From contig CAZUXY010000049.1 of the NCBI GenBank assembly GCA_964624235.1, positions 1-35,603 of the forward strand: 35,603 nt of DNA, in the 5' to 3' direction. Made by a program: the position numbers and the translations under genes. Under the pieces are notes generated by a model. It worked only from the letters and a program-made list of their open reading frames with translations, searched no databases and was not told the DNA's origin. Below are positions 23,989 to 32,685 of this stretch, one piece after another; within the stretch, counting starts at the first letter, position 1, and each line of letters begins with the position of its first letter. The DNA is from CAZUXY01 sp964624235 (GTDB taxonomy: Bacteria; Spirochaetota; UBA4802; UBA5368).

Positions 23989-24492
23989 ATGAAAAAAGAA
24001 AAAAACATGCTGCCGGTAATCGTGCTCGGGATCTTGCTGGCCCTGTTTCTGTACCATGTGGATGGGAACGGGCAGGGGAAGGGAGAGAATTCCGCACTGC
24101 TGAAAGTGTCTGATAACATCAAGTTTGAGAACGCCATGCAGTTTTATCGTCTCAGAAACTATGATCGTGCCCTGCTGGAATTCAAGGAATACCTGGAGGT
24201 ATTCATCTACGGCGAGCACCGGAATGAAGCGTATCGCTGTATAGCGGGTATCTACTTCGATATGTTTGAATATGAAAAATCGATCATGGCGTATAATTCC
24301 CTGTATGAGGAATCCATTAATACCGAAGAAGGCATAGAAGCTTTTTACAAGACAGGTATCTGTTATCAGAAGATGGGAAAAGATGATAAAGCTAAGCAGG
24401 TATTTGATTCCATTATACGTCAGTACCCATATTCCGGATATGCCCATCTGTCGAAAATCCAGATGGACCTGCTTGCGATAATCAAGAAATAA
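23989..24492 (+). CDS. Membrane-anchored TPR protein (YbgF/BamD-like pattern)
   Basis: The product has 167 residues. The N-terminus has a basic stretch then one membrane segment (8-23) acting as a signal anchor, so the rest is periplasmic. Three to four tetratricopeptide units follow: FENAMQFYRLRNYDRALLEFKEYL, NEAYRCIAGIYFDMFEYEKSIMAYNSL, EAFYKTGICYQKMGKDDKAKQVFDSIIRQYP. The last unit with the RQYPYS ending looks like those in YbgF/CpoB and BamD. It is likely a scaffold for envelope proteins. GAGGT precedes the ATG. It is monocistronic. Confidence 0.75.
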   Translation: MKKEKNMLPVIVLGILLALFLYHVDGNGQGKGENSALLKVSDNIKFENAMQFYRLRNYDRALLEFKEYLEVFIYGEHRNEAYRCIAGIYFDMFEYEKSIMAYNSLYEESINTEEGIEAFYKTGICYQKMGKDDKAKQVFDSIIRQYPYSGYAHLSKIQMDLLAIIKK

Positions 24493-25120
24493 TAACAATG
24501 CGGTTCTGAAGGCCGTCGGTTCGGGGTTACATGAATCCCCGTAACGGGATTGTGCCATGACCGATTTCCACCATATAACAATAAATATTTTATTGACAGC
24601 CGATTTGCTTTACTGAATTATGCCCTTTCCGGGTGTGGACCCTTCCCGGTGTGCAGGGAAATGGCCAACCGGGCAAAAGATTTGGGAATTTAAACGAAAA
24701 AACAATTTTTTCATATCAACTTTATGGAAAAAACACCAGTATCAGATCGATTTCTGATGCGATAAGGGATGTCATGATATACATTGACAATGATGAACAG
24801 CGGTTACAGCGTTTATCAGATGGCGGGACAGGCGGGAGAGGTGTGGGAATTATAACCTGATTATAAATAAAAAAAATGAAAAATTTGTATATGCTGGTAT
24901 AGTTATGAGAAGTTTGATGTACTGTCGACAGTTATACGCCCATAAACCGCGCCTGCGAGTTCAGTAGTGCACCTTCCGGTTTAAGCAGAGGTTCTGCAGT
25001 ACCTAAAGGCCCAGTACGCATCAAATAATCGTAAATTTGTCGTGATTCATTATCAGAAAAGGCTCTATGGGGTCTTCTGTTTAATAGGAAATGTAACTCA
25101 ATATCGTGGAGGAATATACG
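24493..25120. other. 628-base gap before the EF-G gene
   Basis: No complete gene is supported. A TTGACA/AATTAT pair with 17-base spacing is at 24593-24621, giving a possible leader of almost 500 bases for the EF-G gene or a separate small transcript. A 12-bp palindrome ACTGTCGACAGT is at 24921-24932. The minus strand at 24932-25090 has a protein-like fragment, possibly a decayed transposase/integrase tail. The A+T content is higher than in the neighbours. Confidence 0.5.
24932..25090 (-). pseudogene. Possible decayed integrase/transposase tail
   Basis: The minus strand reads about 50 residues (LLNRRPHRAFSDNESRQIYDYLM, then GPLGTAEPLLKPEGALLNSQ) with normal amino-acid balance and an end at 24932. 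The NRRPHRA words recall the end of IS3/IS481-type integrase cores. The frame runs back into the EF-G leader with no start of its own. It is too short for assignment. Confidence 0.25.
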
Positions 25121-27202
25121 ATGCCGTTGCAAAAATTAAGGAACATTGGTATCGCCGCCCATATCGATGCGGGTAAAACCACCGTTACCGAACGATTGCT
25201 GTATTTTACCGGAACCACCAGGAAACTGGGTGAGGTCCACGACGGACAGGCGACTATGGATTTTATGAAACAGGAACAGGAAAGGGGTATTACCATAGCC
25301 TCAGCCGCCATATCATGCAACTGGAAAGATCACAGTATCAACATCATTGATACGCCCGGGCATGTTGATTTCACCATAGAAGTAGAGCGTTCCCTCAGGG
25401 TGATCGATGGGATGATTGCGTTGTTTTGCGCGGTCGCCGGGGTGGAACCGCAGAGCGAGACGGTGTGGAACCAGGCTGACCGTTACAAGGTGCCGAGAAT
25501 AGCCTTCATCAACAAAATGGACAGAATAGGGGCTGATTTTGCGGAAGCCGTAAACCAGATGGAGAAATATCTCGACGCGAACCCTGTTCCTTTCCAGATA
25601 CCTATCGGTGTCGAAGAGAACTTTCAGGGAGTGATCGATGTAATAGAAAGGAAAGCCGTTGTGTTCAAGGAATTCGAGCGCCTTGTGATCGAGGTGCCCG
25701 CGGAATATCAGGATAAATGCGAGAAAGCGAGACGCGAACTCGTCGAGAAGCTGGCTGATTTCGATGAGGGAATAATGGAACGTTATCTCAATGAAGAGGA
25801 CATCCCCGCGGAAGAGATCAAAAGGGCGGCGCGTTGCGCCACCATTAAAATGAATATTACTCCCGTTTTTTGCGGGGCGGCTTACAAGAATAAAGGTATT
25901 CAGCTGCTGCTCGACGCGGTTATCGACTACCTGCCTTCACCGGTAGACAAGGGAGCCGTAGTGGGAATGGACGTAAAGGAAGAGACCAAGAGTCATACCC
26001 GCCATCCTTCGACCAGTGATCCTTTTTGCGCCCTGGCATTTAAATTAATATCAGACCCCTATGTGGGGCAACAGACCTTTATCAGGATTTATTCGGGTAA
26101 GCTGGAAAGCGGTATCCAGGTGCTGAACGCCACTAAGAGCGAAACCGAAAGGATCGGTCGAATAATGAGGATTCACGCAAAGGAACGTGAAGAGATAAGC
26201 ACTGCCGGGCCCGGCGACATTGTGGCGCTGATCGGCATGAAATATACGAAAACCGGCGATACACTCTGCGATTTGCGGCATCCTGTAATATTGGAGTCCA
26301 TCTATGTGCCGCCGGCGGTAATAGATCTTAAAATCAATCCCCCATCCAAAAAAGAAGAGGAGAAGCTGGGCATCGCACTCAGAAAGCTGACCATGGAAGA
26401 TCCTTCGTTCCAGGTTCGTGTCGACAGTGAAACCAACGAGACCATTATTTCCGGCATGGGTGAGCTTCATCTTGAGATCATTGTCGACCGCATCAAGACT
26501 GAATTCGGTCTGGAAGCCCAGGTCGGCGAACCGTCGGTCGCTTTCAGGGAGACCATTACCGTCGAGGCGCAGGCGGAGACGAAATTCGCCAAACAGACCG
26601 GAGGCCGTGGGCAGTACGCCCATTGCGTGTTACGAATAGAACCCAATCCGGACAAGGGTTTTGAGTTCGTCGATCATATCAAGGGCGGGGCCATCCCCCA
26701 GGAATATATACCCTCCATCAGAAAGGGTATCGAAGACGCACTGGCGGACGGGATCCTGGCGGGATTCCCTATTGTGGATGTGCGCGTCGTGGTTCTGGAC
26801 GGGAGCTTCCACGATGTGGATTCGTCGGATATGGCGTTCCGCACCTGCGGTTCCCTGTGTTTTAAGGACGCGTTCAGAAAAGCGACTCCCGTACTCCTGG
26901 AGCCCATGATGAAGATAGAGGTGAACACCCCCGATGAACATATCGGTGAGGTCATCGGCGACCTTAACCGGCGCCGCGGCCGCGTAGAATCCATGAGACG
27001 TTTTCGCAAAGGGGCCCAGAAGGTGAACGGCTTTGTTCCCCTTATGGAAATGTTCGGCTATGCGACCCAGCTGCGGAGCATTACCAGCGGACGGGCGAAC
27101 TACTCAATGGAGTTTTCCCGTTATACCGCGCTCAACAAAGAGGTGCAGGAGAAAGTATTGAAGAACCTCAATGAGAAGAAGCTTCAAAACACACGGGCAT
27201 AG
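25121..27202 (+). CDS. fusA: Translation elongation factor G (stand-alone)
   Basis: The product has 693 residues starting at the ATG at 25121, with GGAGG 8 bases before; the GTG at 25106 lies upstream of that site. All GTPase motifs are visible: G1 GIAAHIDAGKTT, switch RGITI, G3 DTPGH, G4 NKMD and G5 near FCGAAYKN. Domains II to V follow, including GMGELHLEI and the domain IV GFPIVDVRVVVLDGSFHDVDSSDMAF and domain V NRRRGRVESM. It drives ribosome translocation or recycling. It is not next to rpsL, rpsG or tuf, so it may be a second EF-G. The domain IV FRTCGSLCFKDA is divergent from usual EF-G. A terminator follows. Confidence 0.9.
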   Translation: MPLQKLRNIGIAAHIDAGKTTVTERLLYFTGTTRKLGEVHDGQATMDFMKQEQERGITIASAAISCNWKDHSINIIDTPGHVDFTIEVERSLRVIDGMIALFCAVAGVEPQSETVWNQADRYKVPRIAFINKMDRIGADFAEAVNQMEKYLDANPVPFQIPIGVEENFQGVIDVIERKAVVFKEFERLVIEVPAEYQDKCEKARRELVEKLADFDEGIMERYLNEEDIPAEEIKRAARCATIKMNITPVFCGAAYKNKGIQLLLDAVIDYLPSPVDKGAVVGMDVKEETKSHTRHPSTSDPFCALAFKLISDPYVGQQTFIRIYSGKLESGIQVLNATKSETERIGRIMRIHAKEREEISTAGPGDIVALIGMKYTKTGDTLCDLRHPVILESIYVPPAVIDLKINPPSKKEEEKLGIALRKLTMEDPSFQVRVDSETNETIISGMGELHLEIIVDRIKTEFGLEAQVGEPSVAFRETITVEAQAETKFAKQTGGRGQYAHCVLRIEPNPDKGFEFVDHIKGGAIPQEYIPSIRKGIEDALADGILAGFPIVDVRVVVLDGSFHDVDSSDMAFRTCGSLCFKDAFRKATPVLLEPMMKIEVNTPDEHIGEVIGDLNRRRGRVESMRRFRKGAQKVNGFVPLMEMFGYATQLRSITSGRANYSMEFSRYTALNKEVQEKVLKNLNEKKLQNTRA

Positions 27203-27231
27203 CATAAAACGACACATGTTCAGTTTATGAT

Positions 27232-27260
27232 AAGGGTACCTTCAACGGTACCCCTTTTTA
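27232..27260 (+). terminator. Rho-independent terminator after EF-G
   Basis: AAGGGTACC and GGTACCCCTT form a 9-bp stem with a TTCAAC loop, followed by T residues. It lies 30 bases after the EF-G stop. Confidence 0.85.
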
Positions 27261-27309
27261 TGCGGGCGCTGTCAGGTTTCGTCGTTGAAACACCGCAGGG
27301 TGCCTGCGC

Positions 27310-28323
27310 CTACTGTGTAGTGAAATAACCGCCGGTAAGGTGATAGGTGATCCGGTCATAACAGAGTATGATACGGTTGTTTAGCTCGAGCGTGGTATAG
27401 ATCTCCAGGGGAGAGGCGAGAATCTTACGGTTCACCACATGGGTCCAGATGGCTTTTCTGCTCAACGCAAGTGCGGTGATCACGTGCTGAAGGGGGATAC
27501 CATGCCTGCGTAGCTGTCGTCCCGTCTCCGAAAAAATCTCAAACTGTCTGTTCCCATGTTCGCCTCCCAGCCAGGCCTGGACGGTCCGTAACGCAGCGGC
27601 ATTCATCGCTACGATCAGGTCTTCATTTTTGCCTGAATGAAGAGTGTATTTTTTAACTTCCGCGGACCAGAGTTCAGTAATCACGTCGAGTTCGGTGTCG
27701 AGCATTTTGGACAAAACACTGGATAAAAGCGCTTTCTGGCTTTCCCTGCGGTTCGGGATCTCATCCACCTCGTTGATTTCCGGGTCCAACCGCTTGAATG
27801 ATTCCATCATGGCCCAAAGGTCCCGGTACAGGTTTATATAGACCTTTACGGCTTTTTCATTGGAAGACCATGCCAGGGGAGGAGTGTTTTCAATGGGGAA
27901 GTATGCCGCAGCCGCGGCGTCGTCGCCGGGCCGGAGTGTTCCACCTTCGGCTTTGACTTCATAGGTCACAATTGCCAGGCTTCCATAAAAGGGGTTTTCC
28001 ACAGTGTCCACGTCGATGAGTCTGATGATTTTTCCTTCTATGCCCGTTTCCTCCCGGAGTTCCCGCAGCGCGGCATCACTTATGTTTTCACCGGTTTCGG
28101 CAAAACCAATCGGCAGGCACCATTCGCCCGTGTAAGGCTCATGACCCCGTTGCACGAGCAGTATTTCCCTGTTGTCATTGGTGACAATGGCAGACACCAC
28201 CGGCAGAGGATTGTCGTAGAAAACCGAATCGCACGAAGGGCAGTAGTCGCGCTTTTTCCCTTCTATGAATCTGCTATCGATACTGTTCCCGCAAAAACTG
28301 CAATACTTTCTTCTTTTTTTCAT
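27310..28323 (-). CDS. Nudix hydrolase with zinc ribbon and RsbRD-like C-terminal domain
   Basis: The product has 337 residues. Residues 5-33 hold a zinc ribbon with C8, C11, C28 and C31. The Nudix fold follows with a perfect Nudix box G73-I95 (GFAETGE, then RELREETGI), so Mg-dependent hydrolysis of a nucleoside-diphosphate-linked compound such as NADH or ADP-ribose is likely. From about 200 onward there is a helical region: LLSSVLSKMLDTELDVITELW, GRQLRRHGIPLQHVITALALSRKAIWTHV. It resembles the N-terminal globin-like helical domain of RsbR co-antagonists (PF14361). This combination is unusual. The start overlaps the stop of the upstream methyltransferase gene by four bases, so the two are coupled. 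Confidence 0.85.
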   Translation of the reverse strand: MKKRRKYCSFCGNSIDSRFIEGKKRDYCPSCDSVFYDNPLPVVSAIVTNDNREILLVQRGHEPYTGEWCLPIGFAETGENISDAALRELREETGIEGKIIRLIDVDTVENPFYGSLAIVTYEVKAEGGTLRPGDDAAAAAYFPIENTPPLAWSSNEKAVKVYINLYRDLWAMMESFKRLDPEINEVDEIPNRRESQKALLSSVLSKMLDTELDVITELWSAEVKKYTLHSGKNEDLIVAMNAAALRTVQAWLGGEHGNRQFEIFSETGRQLRRHGIPLQHVITALALSRKAIWTHVVNRKILASPLEIYTTLELNNRIILCYDRITYHLTGGYFTTQ

Positions 28324-29183
28324 GTGAGCGGCTCCCTGTGTCGGGGCCTGAAAGCCCTGAAAACGGCATCATCCTTGGTGAGTATCATGGATCCCCTGCG
28401 CCGCGCCTCTTCCGTTATCTTTCCGTAAAACCGGTCGATTATATGATCGTTGGTATTCGATGTTCCATTGATAATTTCTTTAAACAGCAGGTATTTTTTC
28501 TTGTCCAGGTAATCGATGCAATCCTGTATGTTTTCCGAGGGGAAATGCAGCCTGTTCTCATAAGTAATCATCTCCACCCGTTCGAAATAGGGTCGCAGCT
28601 TTTTTTCGCCGTCCTCAAGACAGAAGGCATTGAAAAGCCGCGTTATCGCGGGCTGCTCGGGCGGGGGGACTCCGGCCGTTCTGATTATTTCAGGGATGTG
28701 TAAAATCACTTCCTGCAGGGTGTTTCTAGTATGGGTCAGGGAGATGAACACACCCTGATGTGAAAGTATCCTTGCGATTTCCCTGATAAGTTCAGGAAAA
28801 AAATAGAGGGAATAACTGGCAATGATAAGATCATACGAGGACTCCTGCATATGCCGTATTATCTCCACATGTCCTTTAATGAACTTTCCCCTGCAGCCGA
28901 TTTCCCGGACCTTGCGTATGAACTCCTTTTTGTTGTTTTTCTCGATAAGATCGATACCGGTGATAATCGCCCCTTCGGCGAGTCTTCCCTTCAGTTTTTC
29001 TATAAAAAACCCGTAGCCACACCCCAGGTCCAATACCCTTTCACAGCCGGAGGTATCGAGACCGTCCAGAGCGGCTTCCCGTATGTCGCTTTTGTTTGCC
29101 GAGTATTTCCGTATAATCTGTCCAGTGGTGAGATGATTGTGAATATCTTCATAGGTGCGCTGTATTTCCTGCTGTGTGTACAT
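28320..29183 (-). CDS. Class I SAM-dependent methyltransferase
   Basis: The product has 287 residues. Motif I ERVLDLGCGYGFFIEKL (SAM loop) and acidic strand-2 end GIDLIE are clear. Motif IV region YDLIIASYSLYFFPEL and post-motif LSHQGVFISLTH follow. The C-terminal 110 residues are a helical substrate cap with many charged residues. The target is unknown, and the absence of rRNA or tRNA markers leaves small molecule or protein methylation open. GGAG precedes the ATG at 29183, and the Nudix gene is coupled by ATGA overlap, suggesting they act on one pathway. Confidence 0.85.
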   Translation of the reverse strand: MYTQQEIQRTYEDIHNHLTTGQIIRKYSANKSDIREAALDGLDTSGCERVLDLGCGYGFFIEKLKGRLAEGAIITGIDLIEKNNKKEFIRKVREIGCRGKFIKGHVEIIRHMQESSYDLIIASYSLYFFPELIREIARILSHQGVFISLTHTRNTLQEVILHIPEIIRTAGVPPPEQPAITRLFNAFCLEDGEKKLRPYFERVEMITYENRLHFPSENIQDCIDYLDKKKYLLFKEIINGTSNTNDHIIDRFYGKITEEARRRGSMILTKDDAVFRAFRPRHREPLT

Positions 29184-29371
29184 GATATCACGCTCCGTAC
29201 GGCCCCGAAGATCCCGTTATCCGAAAGATTCTTCCAGTGCGCCTCCCGGCGGAAATGTCATCAGTACATGATCATGGAAGGAACGTTTGTACTTACTATA
29301 GCGGTAAAAAGGGGGGAAGTCAATCAAAAGCAAATTCCGTACCGCGCCGGTATCTCCTTATATCCCGGGAT

Positions 29372-31651
29372 TCATACGAAGAGCATTCCGATGTTGTAAA
29401 AAACAAAACAGACCAGCCATGCGACTATCATCTGGTATACTATTGAAAAAGCGGCCCAACGCCAACCGGCCTCCCTGCCTATCACGGCGATGGTGGCGAG
29501 ACAGGGTACGTACAGCAGTACGAAAAGCATGAAGGTTAAAGCGACCAGGGGCGTTATCCCGTGTTTGGGCTTCACCAGCTCTTTTTCCAGTGAAACATCA
29601 TGGACCTGATCTTTCTGCGAAACCTGGTAAAGCACTCCGAGCGTACTGACAACTATCTCCTTGGCGACGAACCCGCTTACCAGCGATACCCCCATCTGCC
29701 AGCTGAATCCCAGAGGGCTGATGGCGGGCTCAATCAGCTTGCCGATTCTTCCTATGGCCGCATATTCCCGTTCCTCGGCGTTTCGGTGTGAGTCCAGTGC
29801 CGCTTTTTTGTTTTGAAATTCCTCCCTTAATGTTGCGGCATCGGCACTACCCCGTTTTCTCGTCGTTTCCAGCATGTAGTCATACTCCTGCTTCAGGGAA
29901 AGCGACTCTTTACTGTAACGCTTTTCAATTTCCGCGGATTTGGGATATTCCCCCAGGACCCAGATAATCACCGAGAAAGCGAGTATGATACCGCCCATCT
30001 TCTTGAGGTACTGCGACCCTCTGTCCCACATGTGCAGCAAAACGCTTTTCAGGGTGGGAATACGGTATGGCGGCAGTTCCATGACAAAAGGGGTTGATGC
30101 CCCCTTGAAGAAAAGGACCTTGTGCAACCTTGCCGAAAGAAACGCCAGCAGTATGCCTGTCAGATACACCAGAAGAATCACCGTTCCCGCGTGCGTATGG
30201 AAGAAGGTGCCGGCGAAAAGTATATAGACGGGAAGACGTGCCGAGCAGCTCATGAAGGGATTGATCAATATGGTAAGAATGCGGTCCTGACGGTTTTCCA
30301 GGGAACGGGTGGTCATTATCGCCGGCACGTTACACCCGAATCCCATTACCAGTGGAATAAAGGACTTTCCATGGAGGCCCATGGTGTGCATTATCCGGTC
30401 CATGATAAATGCCGCCCTTGCCATGTATCCCGTGTCTTCCATGAAACTGATTCCCATGAACAGGATGAGTATATTGGGTAGAAAAACAATCACGCTTCCC
30501 ACGCCGTCGATGATTCCCCCGGTAAGCAGGTCAGTCAGCGGTCCGGGGGGCAGGAGCGTCACGGCGAGACCGCCCAGGCGGTGTACCCCGTTTTCTATCA
30601 GCCTCATGGGATATTCCCCCAGGGCGAAGGTAAGGTGGAACAGGGCCCAGAGGAATATAAAGAGCAGAGGAAACCCGAGGAAGCGGTTGGTTACGATCCT
30701 GTCGATCCGCTCTGAAGTATCTATCCGTTGCAGTGGCTTTTTCGTTACGGTTTCGCGGATGGCGCCGTTGATGAATCCGTAGCGGGCGTCGGAAATAATG
30801 GTTTCGATTTCATCGTTGTAACGCTTTTCCAGTTTTTCCCTGCTCTCGATAACGCGATTAAGGATTTCGTCGCAATTGCTGAAATACCTGGTTTTCTTTT
30901 CGGCGTCGGTATCATTTTCCAGCAGCCTTATCGCGAGCCAGCGGGTCGAGTAGATTTCAGCTATTTCATTGTTCTGGGAAATAACGTCCTGTATGGCTCT
31001 GACCTCGGTTTCCACATCGGCGGGAAGGGGAATATTGATATAACGGGATTTTAACTCCCGGCTTTCGCGCACCTGAACGGCCGCATCGAGCAGTTCCGTA
31101 ATGCCCAGGCCCCGGTTCCCCACGGTTTGTACTACAGGCATACCCAGAAGCTGGCCCAGTTTCCCGGTGTCGATTTCCATCCCCTTGGAGGTGGCCTCAT
31201 CAAACATGTTGAGCGCCAGGACCACCGTGGCTTTTATATTGATCAGCTGGGTCGTGAGATACAGATTTCTTTCCAGGTTGCCGGAATCCACCACGTTGAT
31301 AATAATATCAGGCTTTTCGGTAAGGATGAAATCCCGGGTAATGATCTCTTCGATGGTATATGACGTCAGACTGTAGATTCCCGGCAGGTCCACCACCCTG
31401 ATGGAGTAATCCCCGTGACGAAGGTGACCTTCCCGTTTTTCCACCGTCACCCCGCTCCAGTTCGCCACTTTCTGGCGCGCGCCGGTAAGCGCGTTAAAAA
31501 TGGTGGTTTTCCCGCTGTTCGGATTTCCCACCAGTCCGATCACCAGCTTTTTTACAAGCGGTGCCTTTTTCCCGGGAATACCGCCCTCGTGCAAAAGCTG
31601 TTCCTGCTCGGAAATGGGAAATCCCCGGTGACGATGCTTCATTCTGGGCAT
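29372..31651 (-). CDS. feoB: Ferrous iron transporter FeoB
   Basis: The product has 759 residues when started at the ATG at 31651 (AGGAG 7 bases upstream). The N-terminal G domain has G1 GNPNSGKTT (42-50), WSGVTVEKREG (switch), G3 VDLPGIYSL and G4 NMFD. A GDI helical domain follows, then the membrane domain with the two Gate signatures (GFGCNVPAIMTTRSLENRQDRILTI with the cysteine, and FVAKEIVVSTLGVLY). An amphipathic loop near 575-635 is cytoplasmic. It imports Fe2+ across the inner membrane. There is no separate feoA or feoC; the FeoA-like fold is at the C-terminus of the DtxR protein just upstream, whose stop is one base before this start. Confidence 0.95.
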   Translation of the reverse strand: MPRMKHRHRGFPISEQEQLLHEGGIPGKKAPLVKKLVIGLVGNPNSGKTTIFNALTGARQKVANWSGVTVEKREGHLRHGDYSIRVVDLPGIYSLTSYTIEEIITRDFILTEKPDIIINVVDSGNLERNLYLTTQLINIKATVVLALNMFDEATSKGMEIDTGKLGQLLGMPVVQTVGNRGLGITELLDAAVQVRESRELKSRYINIPLPADVETEVRAIQDVISQNNEIAEIYSTRWLAIRLLENDTDAEKKTRYFSNCDEILNRVIESREKLEKRYNDEIETIISDARYGFINGAIRETVTKKPLQRIDTSERIDRIVTNRFLGFPLLFIFLWALFHLTFALGEYPMRLIENGVHRLGGLAVTLLPPGPLTDLLTGGIIDGVGSVIVFLPNILILFMGISFMEDTGYMARAAFIMDRIMHTMGLHGKSFIPLVMGFGCNVPAIMTTRSLENRQDRILTILINPFMSCSARLPVYILFAGTFFHTHAGTVILLVYLTGILLAFLSARLHKVLFFKGASTPFVMELPPYRIPTLKSVLLHMWDRGSQYLKKMGGIILAFSVIIWVLGEYPKSAEIEKRYSKESLSLKQEYDYMLETTRKRGSADAATLREEFQNKKAALDSHRNAEEREYAAIGRIGKLIEPAISPLGFSWQMGVSLVSGFVAKEIVVSTLGVLYQVSQKDQVHDVSLEKELVKPKHGITPLVALTFMLFVLLYVPCLATIAVIGREAGWRWAAFSIVYQMIVAWLVCFVFYNIGMLFV

Positions 31652-31652
31652 T

Positions 31653-32351
31653 TCAGTTCTCCTCATCCGTAACGGGACGCACTATAATGTCGTTCGCCTC
31701 TTCAACCCTTAGAGAAATATTGTATCCTTTGATCGACACCTCCAGGGGGTCACGGAGAGGGGCGTATCTCAGAATCCTGATGGTTTCGCCTTTGCGGAAG
31801 CCGAGCTCGGAAAGGCGTTTCTTTATGGGACTTTCAGAATCGATGAACTGTATAACCGCACTATCCCCCTCTTTCATGCTGCTCAATGGTTTTTCCTCCA
31901 GGGTTTTCTGGAGTTCATTCACCCAGTTTTCGTTGTTGTTCCCGGCGAGAAGATAAAATTCCAGCATCCGGTTCAGGAGCATACACGCTTCAGGGGAAAG
32001 GTGATGCTCCAGCCGGCAGGCCTCCTCCTCGGCCGCGTGCTTACTCATACGGAGCATGTTACTGAAAAACTTTTTCAAAAAGGTGTGCTTGCTGTAAATG
32101 GTTGAGGCTGTTTTTTTTCCTTTAGCGGTCAGTTCGACATAACCGTATTTTTCATAATTGATCAGTTTCTTTTCCTTGAGCTTGTTTAACGCAGCGGTCA
32201 CACTGGGCATGGTTATTCCAAGCCCCTTAGCGATATCCCGCACCCTTACCACCTTGTTGGTTTCGGCCAGGAGGGCGATTTTTTCTATATAATCCTCCAT
32301 ATTGGCCGTAAGCTCGGTAGTAAGGAATAATCCGTCGGTTTTGGTCTTCAT
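31653..32351 (-). CDS. DtxR/MntR-family metalloregulator with FeoA-like SH3 domain
   Basis: The product has 232 residues. The winged helix (about 18-80) has VRVRDIAKGLGITMPSVTAALNKLKEKKLI and YGYVELTAKGKKTA. The metal-binding and dimer domain (80-145) includes EEEACRLEHHLSPEA with the His/Glu ligands typical of DtxR or MntR. The C-terminal FeoA-like SH3 domain (155-225) has KRLSELGFRKGETI. It represses iron or manganese uptake when metal is bound. Coupling with feoB (one base between stop and start) points to iron. The operator candidates are at 32399-32430. The ribosome binding site is weak. Confidence 0.92.
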   Translation of the reverse strand: MKTKTDGLFLTTELTANMEDYIEKIALLAETNKVVRVRDIAKGLGITMPSVTAALNKLKEKKLINYEKYGYVELTAKGKKTASTIYSKHTFLKKFFSNMLRMSKHAAEEEACRLEHHLSPEACMLLNRMLEFYLLAGNNNENWVNELQKTLEEKPLSSMKEGDSAVIQFIDSESPIKKRLSELGFRKGETIRILRYAPLRDPLEVSIKGYNISLRVEEANDIIVRPVTDEEN

Positions 32352-32685
32352 GTTCGTGTGCCGTCGTATCCCATTGTTGATACTGTTCTAATAATAAATA
32401 AGTTTCATAACTTAATTAGTCAAGTCTAATATCTAGTTTTTTATTACCCTACAGGCCGTGGGTAATGGCAAGCGGGACTATGAAATGAGCGGACTCGTCT
32501 TCTAAAGAAAGGTGATGGGTTTCCTGCCTTGTGGGTGTACTGAAGGCCCGGATACCGCGGTTCAAACAGATTCTCTTCCGACAATTTCACAGCTGTAATC
32601 GGGCAGTGATGAAGTACGGTGAATAAAATTATTGCATTATTACTTACTAGGCGGGTTAGATGGTTACTGAAGCGGATGATGCACG
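32352..32685. other. 334-base divergent gap upstream of the iron operon
   Basis: It holds the DtxR-FeoB promoter and two palindromes near the left end. Nothing coding is supported in the rest. The CoA-transferase start at 32686 lacks a clear ribosome binding site. Confidence 0.5.
32395..32430 (-). promoter_or_regulatory. Promoter of the DtxR-FeoB operon with two abutting 16-bp palindromes
   Basis: On the minus strand TTGACT (32418-32423) and TATTTA (32395-32400) are spaced 17 bases. TAAGTTTCATAACTTA (32399-32414) is a perfect dyad with 6-bp arms, and ATTAGTCAAGTCTAAT (32415-32430) has perfect 5-bp outer arms. Both abut and cover the -35 to -10 region, as expected for tandem DtxR-type metal boxes. 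Confidence 0.7.

Noticed and set aside
23740..24558. Minus-strand open frame of 272 codons
   Set aside because: Overlaps the TPR gene, which has repeats, a signal anchor and a ribosome binding site; the minus frame has no recognisable motif.
24701..24716. GAAAAAA-CAA-TTTTTTC as a terminator
   Set aside because: The stem is A-T only, and no gene ends directly upstream.
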